Assembly: GCA_024635495.1 (NCBI GenBank)
Contig: JAGXIT010000005.1
Location: forward strand, 1-64,000
Length of the DNA: 64,000 nt
Direction of reading: 5' to 3'
Source of the DNA: Candidatus Saccharimonadota bacterium
GTDB taxonomy: Bacteria; Patescibacteriota; Saccharimonadia; Saccharimonadales; UBA4665
The first letter of the stretch is position 1, and each line of letters begins with the position of its first letter. The position numbers and the translations under genes are program-made. The notes under the pieces are model-generated. The model was not told where the DNA came from and made no database searches. It saw only the letters and a program-made list of their open reading frames with translations. Below, one piece after another: positions 42,485-52,000 of the stretch.

Positions 42485-43525
42485 ATGAACATTATTGAGA
42501 ACACATCACTCGGTGAATATTCCACTATGCGTCTCGGTGGTGCAGCCCGCTACCTCGTGGAAATTCACACTCGACAAGAATTGAAAGAAGCCTACGCATG
42601 GGCAACCGAAAACCAGCTTCCATTTATCATGATTGGTGGGGGTAGTAACATCATCTGGCAGGACAGCGGGTTTGAAGGCCTGGTCATGGTCAACCGTATC
42701 CATGGGTATGAAGATTATGTCGAGTCACCCGAAAGCCATTTCGTAACAGTTGGTGCTGGAGAAATTTGGGACACGGTCGTAGCCCGCTCGGTTGCTACTG
42801 GCCTGACCGGTATCGAGGCACTGAGCTTGATACCGGGAACTGCCGGCGCTACGCCTGTGCAAAATGTCGGAGCCTACGGGCAAGAAATTGCACAAACTAT
42901 CTCATCCATAGAAGTATTTGACACCCAGACCGGACAACTCACGAACGTCCCTACGGAAGCTTGTGGTTTTGGCTATCGCTCTAGTAAGTTTCAGACTGAG
43001 TATCGAGGGCGCTTCTACATTACCGCTATTACATTGCACCTTACTGTCGGCAACCCATATCCACCGTTCTACAAAACAGTAGAGCAGTATCTTGCAGAAA
43101 ATCCTCCGGGTGGACCAGTAACGCCACGAGTTATTCGAGACGCCGTGATTGCAATTCGCCAGTCTAAACTGCCCGACCCAGCAGAAGTAGCAAATACCGG
43201 CTCATTTTTCGCAAATCCGATTATCAATGCAGACACGCTCGCTGAACTTCGCATGAAGTATCCAGACGCACCCCACTGGCTCGTCGATAATGGCGGAGCA
43301 AAAATCCCCGCCGCGTGGCTAATCGAGCAAGCAGGGTTCAAGGACTACCACGACGAAGAAACCGGTATGGGCACATGGCCGGCGCAGCCGCTTGTACTTA
43401 TCAATGAACACGCCAAGTCGACAAAAGACCTGCTCGCATTCAAAGCAAAAATTGTCGCTGCTGTAGAAGCAAAGTTCGGTATCACGCTCGTCCAAGAGCC
43501 CGAGTTACTTCCTAAAGCTCAGTAA
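42485..43525 (+). CDS. murB: UDP-N-acetylenolpyruvoylglucosamine reductase
   Basis: A 346-residue FAD enzyme of peptidoglycan precursor synthesis, reducing the MurA product to UDP-MurNAc. It starts MNIIENTSLGEYSTMRLGG, followed by FAD-binding MIGGGSNIIWQDSGFEG, GIEALSLIPGTAGATPVQNVGAYGQEI, and FGYRSSKFQ. The catalytic serine is in NTGSFFANPII, as in type I MurB (E. coli Ser229), and a Glu near the C-terminus (VQEPELLP) fits the proton donor. Its partner MurA is encoded 2 kb away. Confidence 0.95.
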   Translation: MNIIENTSLGEYSTMRLGGAARYLVEIHTRQELKEAYAWATENQLPFIMIGGGSNIIWQDSGFEGLVMVNRIHGYEDYVESPESHFVTVGAGEIWDTVVARSVATGLTGIEALSLIPGTAGATPVQNVGAYGQEIAQTISSIEVFDTQTGQLTNVPTEACGFGYRSSKFQTEYRGRFYITAITLHLTVGNPYPPFYKTVEQYLAENPPGGPVTPRVIRDAVIAIRQSKLPDPAEVANTGSFFANPIINADTLAELRMKYPDAPHWLVDNGGAKIPAAWLIEQAGFKDYHDEETGMGTWPAQPLVLINEHAKSTKDLLAFKAKIVAAVEAKFGITLVQEPELLPKAQ

Positions 43526-43527
43526 GC

Positions 43528-44016
43528 CTAGCCCTTCATACTAAATGGTTCACCCATCAGCGCCTCATAGGCAGCGGTGTCTATATACGTCCCGGCTCCA
43601 TTGAATGAGAAGTTTTGCTGGGCAAGCGTTCTAACGGCAAGACTGCATTTTTCTGGCAAATCATCGACAGCAAAAAACCGCAGGTCAGTACACTTGTGCG
43701 GTTCGCCAATCTTCGGCGTGCCCTGCCACTTAGTAGCCTCAAAAATAACATTAATGTAGGACTGGTCGAGATTATTGATACCAAGATAGACCAGCTCAAG
43801 ATCAGACGGGTTAACTTCGAGACAGGCCTCTTCCGCAACTTCGCGGGCAGCCGCTTCGATGAACGACTCGCCAAACTCGACATGGCCGCTTGGGAAGTCA
43901 TAGTACCCTGACAAGAAATTGGTGCCAGCCCGCTGGTGCAACAAAATACGGCCGTCGCCGTCCCGCAACAGTACGAAGACTGCGACCCGAAAGGATGGGC
44001 GCATCTCGTCGCTCAT
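43528..44016 (-). CDS. Nudix hydrolase
   Basis: A 162-residue protein with the Nudix box in GHVEFGESFIEAAAREVAEEACLEV. It starts inside the glyA stop (TAATG), so the two genes are translationally coupled. Substrate unknown; it may act as a house-cleaning pyrophosphatase. It is convergent with murB, with only 2 bp between stops. Confidence 0.88.
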   Translation of the reverse strand: MSDEMRPSFRVAVFVLLRDGDGRILLHQRAGTNFLSGYYDFPSGHVEFGESFIEAAAREVAEEACLEVNPSDLELVYLGINNLDQSYINVIFEATKWQGTPKIGEPHKCTDLRFFAVDDLPEKCSLAVRTLAQQNFSFNGAGTYIDTAAYEALMGEPFSMKG

Positions 44017-45305
44017 TAACTTACCTTGTCGCTTGGCAATGGAAACTTCAGCGCAAAGCTGCGGACTTCGTCGTGCAACTGATTGAGTTTTTCTTCATCG
44101 TCACGGGCGTCAATTGCCTGCTTCATCCACGAAGCGATCGTGGGCATATCTTTTTCAGTGAGACCACGAGTCGTTATCGCTGGAGTACCAAGTCGGATAC
44201 CACTCGGGCTAAATGGCGGCAATGTATCATCAGGGATGGCATTTTTATTAAGATTGAGCCCGATCTTATCAAGTGCTCCTTCGGCAACCTTGCCGTTGAT
44301 ACCAAAGCTCGTATAGACATCTGCCAAAATCAGGTGATTGCTGGTACCGCCGGTTACAAGCTTGAAGCCTTCTGCTTGCATGGCATCTGCCAGTGCTACA
44401 GCGTTCTTTAGCACTTGCTGCGCATACGTTTTGAATTCTGGCCGTAATGCTTCTGCAAAGGCAACTGCCTTGGCAGCAATGACGTGTTCGTGTGGGCCGC
44501 CCTGCGTACCCGGGAAGATTGCACGGTCGATGAGTGTCGGAAGATTTTCCAGCGTTTTTTCGGGAGCTCTCAACGGCGTCGAGACCGTACCCTTGCTGAG
44601 GATAAGTCCACCGCGTGGGCCTCGCAAAGTTTTATGGGTTGTCGTCGTAATCACGTGGAATCCATAGTCAAAGGGGTTCTTGGCCACGCCACCAGCGATA
44701 AGCCCTGCAATGTGCGCCATATCGGCCATAAGCATACACTCGTCGCCGACTTCACGGGCAATAGCTGCAAATTTCTCATAGTCGAGCTCGCGTGGGTAGG
44801 CACTGAAGCCAGCCAGCAGTATCTTTGGCTTGTGTTTGAGTGCAAGTTCACGAAGCTCGTCGTAATCTATCTCGCCGGTCTCGATGTTTTTCATTTTGTA
44901 GGACACGAAATTGTAGATGTGCGCCGAGCGCGTCATCGGATTACCATGGCTCAGGTGACCCCCGTGGCCAAGGTCCATCGCCAGGACCGTATCACCAGGC
45001 TCAAGCCATGCAAAATAGACTGCCTCATTGGCTGGCACACCAGAGTGCGGCTGCACATTTGCGTGGTCCGCGCCAAAGAGCTGTTTAGCTCGCTCTATGG
45101 CTAGTGTTTCAAGTGGGTCGGTACATTCCTGGCCGCCGTAATAGCGTTTGCCCGGATAGCCCTCACTATATTTATTTGTGAAGATACTCCCAAGTGCCTC
45201 AAGCACGTCTCGACTCACATAGTTCTCACTAGGGATGAGCTCCAGACCTTGTCTCTCTCGCTCTTCTTCAGCGGCAATCAAATCAGCTACAGCAGTATCT
45301 TTCAT
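44016..45305 (-). CDS. glyA: Serine hydroxymethyltransferase
   Basis: A 429-residue PLP enzyme interconverting serine and glycine with tetrahydrofolate. It begins with EEERERQGLELIPSENYVS, contains YSEGYPGKRYYGG, MDLGHGGHLSHG, DMAHIAGLIAGG and the PLP-lysine motif TTTTHKTLRGPRGG. All are canonical. A strong GAGGAGGT ribosome binding site precedes the ATG. In a CPR bacterium it supplies one-carbon units for nucleotides and formyl-Met. The 45306-45509 gap is the shared promoter region with the divergent HTH-MurA gene. Confidence 0.96.
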   Translation of the reverse strand: MKDTAVADLIAAEEERERQGLELIPSENYVSRDVLEALGSIFTNKYSEGYPGKRYYGGQECTDPLETLAIERAKQLFGADHANVQPHSGVPANEAVYFAWLEPGDTVLAMDLGHGGHLSHGNPMTRSAHIYNFVSYKMKNIETGEIDYDELRELALKHKPKILLAGFSAYPRELDYEKFAAIAREVGDECMLMADMAHIAGLIAGGVAKNPFDYGFHVITTTTHKTLRGPRGGLILSKGTVSTPLRAPEKTLENLPTLIDRAIFPGTQGGPHEHVIAAKAVAFAEALRPEFKTYAQQVLKNAVALADAMQAEGFKLVTGGTSNHLILADVYTSFGINGKVAEGALDKIGLNLNKNAIPDDTLPPFSPSGIRLGTPAITTRGLTEKDMPTIASWMKQAIDARDDEEKLNQLHDEVRSFALKFPLPSDKVS

Positions 45306-45480
45306 AGGGGAACCTCCTCACAATCTTTAGCTACAGTATACTCAGGTTCACGTATACGTCATAGAGTGATTTTGTCTGGGCTACTTGAGAAAATACTAAG
45401 CCCCAGCTCATAAAGATCGTCTACTTTGACCATATAAATTGTTGTTATTTCTGCGAATTTTAGGTTGTTTTGTGATTTTC

Positions 45481-45498
45481 TATATCATGGGTGATATA
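45481..45498 (+). promoter_or_regulatory. Palindromic operator over the HTH-MurA promoter
   Basis: TATATCA and TGATATA form 7-bp arms around TGGG, overlapping the TATAAT -10 box at 45495-45500. The position fits autorepression by the N-terminal HTH of the gene it precedes. Confidence 0.5.
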
Positions 45499-45509
45499 AT
45501 ATTTTTCAT

Positions 45510-47033
45510 ATGACAACGAAAACGAATGAACGAATTGGTGATTTTGTGGCGCGCGTACGCCAAGAACGAGGTATTACACAGGCAGAACTGGCCGAACGAC
45601 TTGGCACAAGTCAGTCAGCGGTAAATCGGATAGAAAAAGGCAAACAAAACCTGAGTATCGAAACATTGACTCGCCTCAGCGATGCTCTAAACAAGCCTAT
45701 AGTGTCGCTTGGCAGTGGCTCGGTGAATCTCCGCATTGAAGGTGGCCATGAATTGAGTGGCTCAATCCGACTCAAAACGAGCAAGAATGCCGCCGTGGCA
45801 TTACTTTGCGCAAGCTTACTCAATCACGGTACAACAAAATTTGTAAATTTCCCTCGCATAGAAGAGGTGTTCCGTATCATCGAGGTACTTGAGAGTATTG
45901 GCGTTCAGGCAAGATGGTCCAACGGTAACGACCTAGAATTGAAGCAACCAGCTGAGTTGCAGCTTTCAAAGATTAACGCCGATGCCGCTCGCAAAACTCG
46001 CTCGGTATTGATGCTCATCGGCTCACTCATGCACGACTACTCTGATTTCAAGATACCTTATGCCGGCGGTTGCAAATTAGGTCAACGAACTGTCGAGCCA
46101 CACCTGTTTGCCTTGGAGGAATTTGGTGTAAATATTGTCGCTAAATCTAACGACTATGTCATAAGCGTCCAGAAGAAAAACCCAGAAGAGGTAATCCTCT
46201 ACGAACAAGGTAACACCGTCACAAATAATGTCCTATTAGCTGCTGCCCGCTCAGAAGGCACGACCTACATTCAGTCTGCTAGTGGCGATTACATGGTGCA
46301 AGATTTGAGTTATTTTCTCAAAAAGCTTGGCGTCAAAATAGAAGGACTTGGTACACCATTTTTGCGCGTGACGGGTGTTCCTTATATAAAGAAAAATGTC
46401 GTCTATTCGCCGACAGAGGATCCGATTGAAGCAATGTTTTTCATATCCTCGGCAGTTACAACAGACTCAGAAATAACCGTTGAGCGCGTACCGTATCGCT
46501 GGATTGCACTGGAGCTGCTCAAGCTCGAGAAGATGGGCCTCAAAATGACCTATAGCGAACCGTATAAGGCTGCAAATGGTGAGATTGATTTACGAGATAT
46601 TACGGTTCACAAGCACAACGGCAAGCTCACGGCTTTGACAGACAAGATTCATCCAAACCTCTACCCTGGTCTCAATCCAGATAACCTCCCATACTTTGTC
46701 CCGATTGCTTGCATTGCAAGTGGCCGCACGCTCATCCATGATTGGATGTACGAAAACCGAGCTATCTATTACACAGAGATGACCAAGATTGGTGCACAAG
46801 TTGAGCTAGCCGATCCACACCGGGTATACATCACCGGGCCGACAAAGTTTAGCAAGGCAGATGTAGTTTGTCCGCCAGCCCTTCGACCCGCTAGCTTGCT
46901 CCTCATCGGCATGCTTGCCGCTGAAGGCACGAGTACATTACGAAACATCTACACGATCCAACGTGGGTACGAAGACCTCTCCGAACGGCTCAACAGCCTT
47001 GGCGCCCAGATATCTGTTTTTCAGGACTTATAA
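45510..47033 (+). CDS. murA: XRE helix-turn-helix fused to UDP-GlcNAc enolpyruvyl transferase (MurA)
   Basis: A 507-residue two-domain protein. Residues 8-65 are an HTH_3 DNA-binding domain (ERIGDFVARVRQERGITQAELAERLGTSQSAVNRIEKGKQNLSIETLTRLSDAL). Residues 72-507 are MurA, with KNAAV (Lys92-Asn93), the catalytic-loop cysteine C188 in YAGGCKLGQRTVEPH (R193 kept), the Asp region LYPGLNPDNLPYF, and PPALRPASLLLIG near the end. MurA catalyses the first committed step of peptidoglycan synthesis. TATAAT lies 9 nt before the ATG with no ribosome binding site. A palindrome over the promoter suggests that the enzyme regulates its own gene. Confidence 0.93.
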   Translation: MTTKTNERIGDFVARVRQERGITQAELAERLGTSQSAVNRIEKGKQNLSIETLTRLSDALNKPIVSLGSGSVNLRIEGGHELSGSIRLKTSKNAAVALLCASLLNHGTTKFVNFPRIEEVFRIIEVLESIGVQARWSNGNDLELKQPAELQLSKINADAARKTRSVLMLIGSLMHDYSDFKIPYAGGCKLGQRTVEPHLFALEEFGVNIVAKSNDYVISVQKKNPEEVILYEQGNTVTNNVLLAAARSEGTTYIQSASGDYMVQDLSYFLKKLGVKIEGLGTPFLRVTGVPYIKKNVVYSPTEDPIEAMFFISSAVTTDSEITVERVPYRWIALELLKLEKMGLKMTYSEPYKAANGEIDLRDITVHKHNGKLTALTDKIHPNLYPGLNPDNLPYFVPIACIASGRTLIHDWMYENRAIYYTEMTKIGAQVELADPHRVYITGPTKFSKADVVCPPALRPASLLLIGMLAAEGTSTLRNIYTIQRGYEDLSERLNSLGAQISVFQDL

Positions 47034-47095
47034 GCATAGGTGTATAGTGATTTTCATGAGATATTTATACTAACTTAGATAACTACGGAGTTTTT

Positions 47096-47743
47096 ATGGT
47101 AACCAAGCCAACAATTATAGAGAAGACCGAGCACGTGCCAAAAGGCGAATGGCCTGGTGCATGGAAGCTGTATCAATACTCAAAGCAAGCTGTGCTAATA
47201 AACTGGCAAACAATCCTTGGGTTGCTAGCGGTATCAATTCTGATTTCACTCATGATAGAAGCACTTTTCCCTAAAGAGAGTAATGCTACGAACTTGCTGA
47301 TCAATCTTATCAGCGTTGCGTTTGGCGTGATACTCACCTCCGCCTACCTAGCTAGTTCGCGAGGGAAATCAATCAGTTTTGAAGAATCCTTCTCGGTCCT
47401 CAAGCCGATGCTCTATCTCAAATACCTCGCTGTCACGCTGATTTCAGGCCTACTGTCATTTCTTTCGCTCATCTTATTTATCGTGCCGTTTTTCTTCGTC
47501 TTTCCGAGAATACTGATGGCCCCATACCTCGTAGTTGATAAAGGTACAGATCCCGTGGAAGCCATTCAGGCGAGCTGGAATATGACAAAAGAGCACGTCG
47601 GTAAGATATGGGGTATCATCGGTGCTACGCTTGCGATGTCGCTGCTCGCACTCACTATCATCGGCATCCCGTTTGCGCTCTACTTCTTGTTTATGTACCA
47701 AGTTGCAATGATATTGCTCTATCGCTATATCCAGAAAAAATAA
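47096..47743 (+). CDS. Polytopic membrane protein of unknown function
   Basis: A 215-residue protein with a soluble N-terminus, then about five to six membrane helices (48-66, 76-95, 118-145, 175-195, 195-212). The central AWNMTKEHVGKIWGIIG-like segment and PFFFVFPRILMAPYLVVDKG resemble the DUF975/glycerophosphodiester-phosphodiesterase-associated membrane domain found in many Gram-positives. A GGAG ribosome binding site lies 6 nt before the ATG. It follows the HTH-MurA gene by 62 bp. Confidence 0.7.
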   Translation: MVTKPTIIEKTEHVPKGEWPGAWKLYQYSKQAVLINWQTILGLLAVSILISLMIEALFPKESNATNLLINLISVAFGVILTSAYLASSRGKSISFEESFSVLKPMLYLKYLAVTLISGLLSFLSLILFIVPFFFVFPRILMAPYLVVDKGTDPVEAIQASWNMTKEHVGKIWGIIGATLAMSLLALTIIGIPFALYFLFMYQVAMILLYRYIQKK

Positions 47744-47761
47744 CAGGATACATTGTTTTAA

Positions 47762-48301
47762 TTACGATTCGCTGTAGAGCTTTTTGTTCTTTAACGGCGT
47801 AAGTGCAAATACCACTGCATCGGTGTAGTATTTTGTCCTGTCTATAACATTGCCGGCTAGTATACCTACGGCGCCGTTTTGCTGCTTTGAATTTGTCGTA
47901 CCAAAAACGATATCATCAGCCTCGCCAAGTTCCTTTCCTTGCCGGATAAGTTCAGAAATTTTGGGCGGCAAAAAGAACGTACCCGTCTTGCCCTTGCCTA
48001 ACACGTCGTCATGTGACCGGATCACAACCCAAGCGAACGCCATCATATCGGAAGATTCAGCTTCAATGCCACCCTCTATACCTACATAAAAGTCCCCGCC
48101 AGGATGCTGCGTGTATGCATTATTAGCCCGGTTCAATGCACCAGAAAATGTCTCGGAATTGCTTGCGGGCTGTTCGCTAACGTCAGAGGATACGGAAACA
48201 CCAGTAGCTTCAAATTCCTCACCAGGAAACATACTTTCAAAGCCTCGGAGCGAGGCCATGATTTTGACTGGGTTTTTCGATGCGACAATAATTTTTTTCA
48301 T
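47762..48301 (-). CDS. yjjX: Inosine/xanthosine triphosphatase, YjjX family
   Basis: A 179-residue protein. It starts MKKIIVASKNPVKIMASLRGFESMFP and has SDVSEQPASNSETFSGALNRANNA, YVGIEGGIE and TGTFFLPPKISELIRQGKELGEADD, which match the DUF84/YjjX family. These enzymes remove ITP and XTP. It is convergent with the membrane protein gene. It is the second house-cleaning NTPase in the window besides the RdgB-like one. Confidence 0.88.
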   Translation of the reverse strand: MKKIIVASKNPVKIMASLRGFESMFPGEEFEATGVSVSSDVSEQPASNSETFSGALNRANNAYTQHPGGDFYVGIEGGIEAESSDMMAFAWVVIRSHDDVLGKGKTGTFFLPPKISELIRQGKELGEADDIVFGTTNSKQQNGAVGILAGNVIDRTKYYTDAVVFALTPLKNKKLYSES

Positions 48302-48331
48302 AAAATAATGGTATTCGGAAAGCTGTGTAAT

Positions 48332-48406
48332 TGGTGCGGGTGGCGGGAGTCGAACCCGCGTCCCAAGTTTGGAAAACTTGTATACTAACCGTTGTACTAC
48401 ACCCGC
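48332..48406 (-). tRNA. tRNA-Gly(UCC)
   Basis: Acceptor GCGGGTG/CACCCGC, anticodon loop TTTCCAA (TCC), T-loop TTCGACT, encoded CCA. Confidence 0.95.
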
Positions 48407-48504
48407 TCGTCATGCATGAGACAAACCTGCGGTTTTTCTCATCGCGCCGGGCGAAAAGTGTGATTTTCGCCCGGGCTGCTCTTTTCCCTGAAATTGCACA
48501 ATTT
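48407..48504. other. Palindrome-rich spacer between tRNA-Arg and tRNA-Gly
   Basis: Contains hairpins CGGGCGAAAA/TTTTCGCCCG and ATGAGA/TCTCAT with an inner AAACC/GGTTT. It resembles the GC-rich filling of the tRNA-associated mini-cassettes, but no duplicated tRNA end was seen. Confidence 0.45.
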
Positions 48505-48581
48505 TGGTGCCCCGGGCAGGATTCGAACCTGCGACCTTAGGCTTAGAAGTCCTCTGCTCTATCCAGCTGAGCTACCAGGGC
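48505..48581 (-). tRNA. tRNA-Arg(UCU)
   Basis: Acceptor GCCCTGG/CCGGGGC, anticodon loop CTTCTAA (TCT), T-loop TTCGAAT, encoded CCA. Its 5' half is duplicated upstream. Confidence 0.95.
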
Positions 48582-48589
48582 AGACACCA

Positions 48590-48704
48590 TGTGTTATCTA
48601 CAGTGTACATCTGATTTGTAAAAGTTCTGTTTCGGCTGGCTAGAGCAGAGCTGCGATTGATTTCAGCTCACGGCTGTCCAGCTGAGCTACCAGGGCAGAC
48701 ACCA
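48590..48704 (-). mobile_element. Mini-unit with duplicated 5' half of tRNA-Arg
   Basis: A 28-bp perfect direct repeat (48562-48589 and 48677-48704) covers the tRNA-Arg 5' end to the D-loop plus its upstream flank. Between the copies is an inverted D-arm relic (GGCTGGCTAGAGCAGAG, 48634-48650). The period is 115 bp. The upper copy is a tRNA fragment, not a gene. Confidence 0.55.
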
Positions 48705-48788
48705 CACGTAATACTATAACTGCATTATAACAGAGATAACAGGCCATCAAAAGCATACACCACAATTGAAACATGTGTCGTCTTTATA

Positions 48789-48821
48789 GATAAATACCGG
48801 TCATAAAGACCGGTATTTATC
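48789..48821 (-). terminator. tRNA-His terminator
   Basis: A 14-bp perfect stem GATAAATACCGGTC and complement, with a 5-nt loop, immediately after the tRNA CCA. Confidence 0.85.
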
Positions 48822-48822
48822 T

Positions 48823-48899
48823 TGGGGCGAACGACGGGGCTTGAACCCGCGACTTTCGGAACCACAACCCGACGCTCTACCAACTGAGCTACGTCCGCC
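48823..48899 (-). tRNA. tRNA-His(GUG)
   Basis: Acceptor GCGGACG/CGTTCGC plus the histidine-specific G-1 and C73, anticodon loop TTGTGGT (GTG), encoded CCA. No duplicated end was seen here. Confidence 0.95.
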
Positions 48900-49006
48900 G
48901 TATGAGTAACGGGGGTGATTATAGCGTATATCTTGCATATATTCAAACGATTGGGAAAGTTTCTTATACAATCCCAACCGTTTAAGAGTATGTGTTGCGC
49001 ACTTTC

Positions 49007-52000
49007 CTACTCGCGAGGAGCTACTTCATCGAAGCGACGACGTTGCAACATCGCTAAGACTGCGAGGCCGAGCAAGCCGGTGCTCAAGAAAAGTGGTGCA
49101 GTAATGTTCGTGCCAGTATCCTCAAGGCCAAGAACCTGTGGGGTGTAAACGATAGTTGTGTGGTCATCTTCTGCGCATACTTCGAGTTCAAGTGCATCGA
49201 TGCCACAGACATCGACAGTATCCTTGATAGAGCCTACCTTGGTGAACTTGTAGTTGGCCGTAAATATCCAGGTCTCATCGAGGTCGAGCATGCCATCTGT
49301 ATTGGTGTCACCAGATACGTAGATGCCTGTTCCAGCGATGTCGTCGAGTACTTTCGTAACGTCGAGTGGTGTATCGCCTGTATTTGTCACCGTGAAGGTA
49401 TAGGTGCCAGTTGTGCCGAGTTGTGCGTTGACCGGACCAGACTTCACGACTACGAGGCTAGGGTGCAACACATCAAGTGTGTGGTCATCTGTGTCACAGC
49501 CATAGTTGAACCCTTCTTGCTGCCGATCGAAACTATCTTCTTCAAAGCCATACGTGTAACAGGCAGTTACCGTATTATACACATCGTCGATTTGGCCTGC
49601 AGGGATGACGTAATCTGCCGTGTAAATCCATGTCTCACCTGGGTCAAGGTAGCCGTCGTCGCTCGTGTCGCCAGATACGTACGTACCAGCTCCTGCGATA
49701 TCATCGTCGACCTGTACCTGTGGAAATGGTACATTGCCAGGGTTTGTTACCGTGAAGGTGTATGTAACAGTGTCGCCTTCGTGTGCCTGGGTTGGACCAG
49801 ACTTCACGACGTTGATTTGTGGATCTTCGATTGCGTAGTTGTAGATGTAGCAATTGTTTTCCTCGCCAATATCGATCGTGCTGTCACATAGGCCTTGCAT
49901 GTACATATCGTAGCCATCGTGGTTACCTTCTGTCACATTGTAGTTACCCACATCGAGAGTAACGGTTGTGCCACTATAGCTACCAGCGAAGCTATCATCA
50001 CTCACATTTGTACCGTCGACTAGCATCGTAAAGTCGCTCGATGTCTTGGTGAGGTTCGTGTAGCCGTTGTCGACGTATTTGTAGACCGTGAGCTTTGGCG
50101 CGATATCGTTATTCACGATTTCACACTCGACGTCGTTGCCATAGGTCAGTGTAAACGTCTCCGTTAAATCAACCTTAAACACGTCGTTTGCAAGCCAGCA
50201 CTTAAGGCTCTTCTGGGTGTAGCCATCGACATTGGCTTTTTCGCTAATATCGTAGCTGGTAGATGTCACAAAAGTCTGAGATACACCACTTGTTACTTTT
50301 GTCTCGTCTACATAGAGGTCGAAGTCGCTCACCTTAGCTTGACCGCCGTGATTATTATTTACGACTTTCGTAACAGTAATGTTCGCGGTGTCGCGAGTGT
50401 TCAAGAATGTGCAGACTACTGCATCACCAGCGCCAACAGTAACGTCGAATGACTCTGCTGAAGTAGCTGTGTATGGTTGCCCATTCTTGGTACAGCTTAC
50501 TGACGTAAAGTGATAGTTTTTTTGCTGGTCTTCGTTTATCGTGTATATATCTGCTGGTACGCCAACAGTATTGGTTGAACTAGCAGTTTCGTTGCTACCG
50601 TCTTGGTAGTCACCATCGTAGTCCCAAGTCCAGCCGTTCACATTGTTGCTGACTTTTCCGAAACCATCGTCGACATTCTTGACGACTGTCAGGCTGCCGC
50701 GCGCTTGGTTACCAAACTTAATTGTGTTTGATTCGCCAGAGATATTGATCGTGCGAGATGAACACTTAGAGGCTGTAGCTGGCGCTGTTTGTGCCCAGCC
50801 AGCCTGCATTACTTCACATATTGTGTAAGTACCTGGCGCGAGATTATCAAAGCTGTAATTACCTTGGCCGTCTGTTATGGTTGACGCTTCATTTGTGTCC
50901 AGTACGTTATCGCCGTCCTTGTCGATGAAGATTGTCCAACCCTGTAGCTTTGGCTCGTCTGATGTCTTCTTACCGTCACCATTCAAGTCATTCCATTTGA
51001 ACCCGTGTATATCGCCGTTCTTGAAGTTGCCAAAGTCGTTGCTAGTAGATTCACCGCCAAGGCCTAAGGTTACTGGAATGGGTGCAAATATTTGCGTCCA
51101 GCCATCCATACTGCCACCAAGACTTTCGATTAGACTGTAGGTGCCTAAGCTAAGGTTTGTAAATGAGTATGCACCATTTGGATCAGTTGTAGTTGTTTGC
51201 TCATCATCGTCACATGTCCCGCTGTTGTCTGCGTCCAGACAGATTGTCCAGTTTGGCAAGCCGGTTGCACCAGTGCCGTCTATAGCATCAGCATTTACTT
51301 CGTATTTAACGCCAGAGAGCATGGCTGAGGTGTCACTGTTAGTAACAGTACAAGTCCTTGTCTCGCCAATTTTGATAGTCCCTGAACAGTCGTCAGAGTA
51401 TCTTGCAGAGTAACCGAGTGGGCCACCATGTTCACCGACGCTATAGCTTCCAGCTGCGAGTGAGGTGGTTATACCTGCTTCCGAGCCGGCGAATGAGCTA
51501 TTTGCAACTTTCGTGCCAGTTATATCCATAGTGAATAAATCTGCTGTTGCGGTCCCACCGTACTTATTAACGACGTGCTTTATTACCGTAAGTTGAGGTG
51601 CAATATCACTATTGGTAATAGTACATACTGCACTCTGGCCAAATCCTAGTGTAATAGTGCTGCCACTTTGTGTATCCGTACCAGTACAAGACCAGTCGCT
51701 TGCGCTATAGCCAGCTGGGCCATCTGATTCTGATAGGCTGTACGTACCCACCTTGAAGTTCGCACCGCTTATAACATCGGTATCACCGGCCGCACCAGGT
51801 CCGCTCAATGTACCAGCAGCTGCGCCATCGGCGGTCAGTGTCCATTGGTTTTCTGTTGCTCCACCACCATTGTCAATTTCGACAACCTTATTCAGTGTTA
51901 GTGATGGCGCTTTGTCGTCATTCTTAATCGTACAGGTAATGTTTTGTCCATTCACTGGTGTCACCGTACCACCGAGAGTAGAGGGACAACCATCTCCGGT

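Noticed and set aside
48331-48540. 69-residue frame on + strand
   Set aside because: Antisense to tRNA-Gly and tRNA-Arg.
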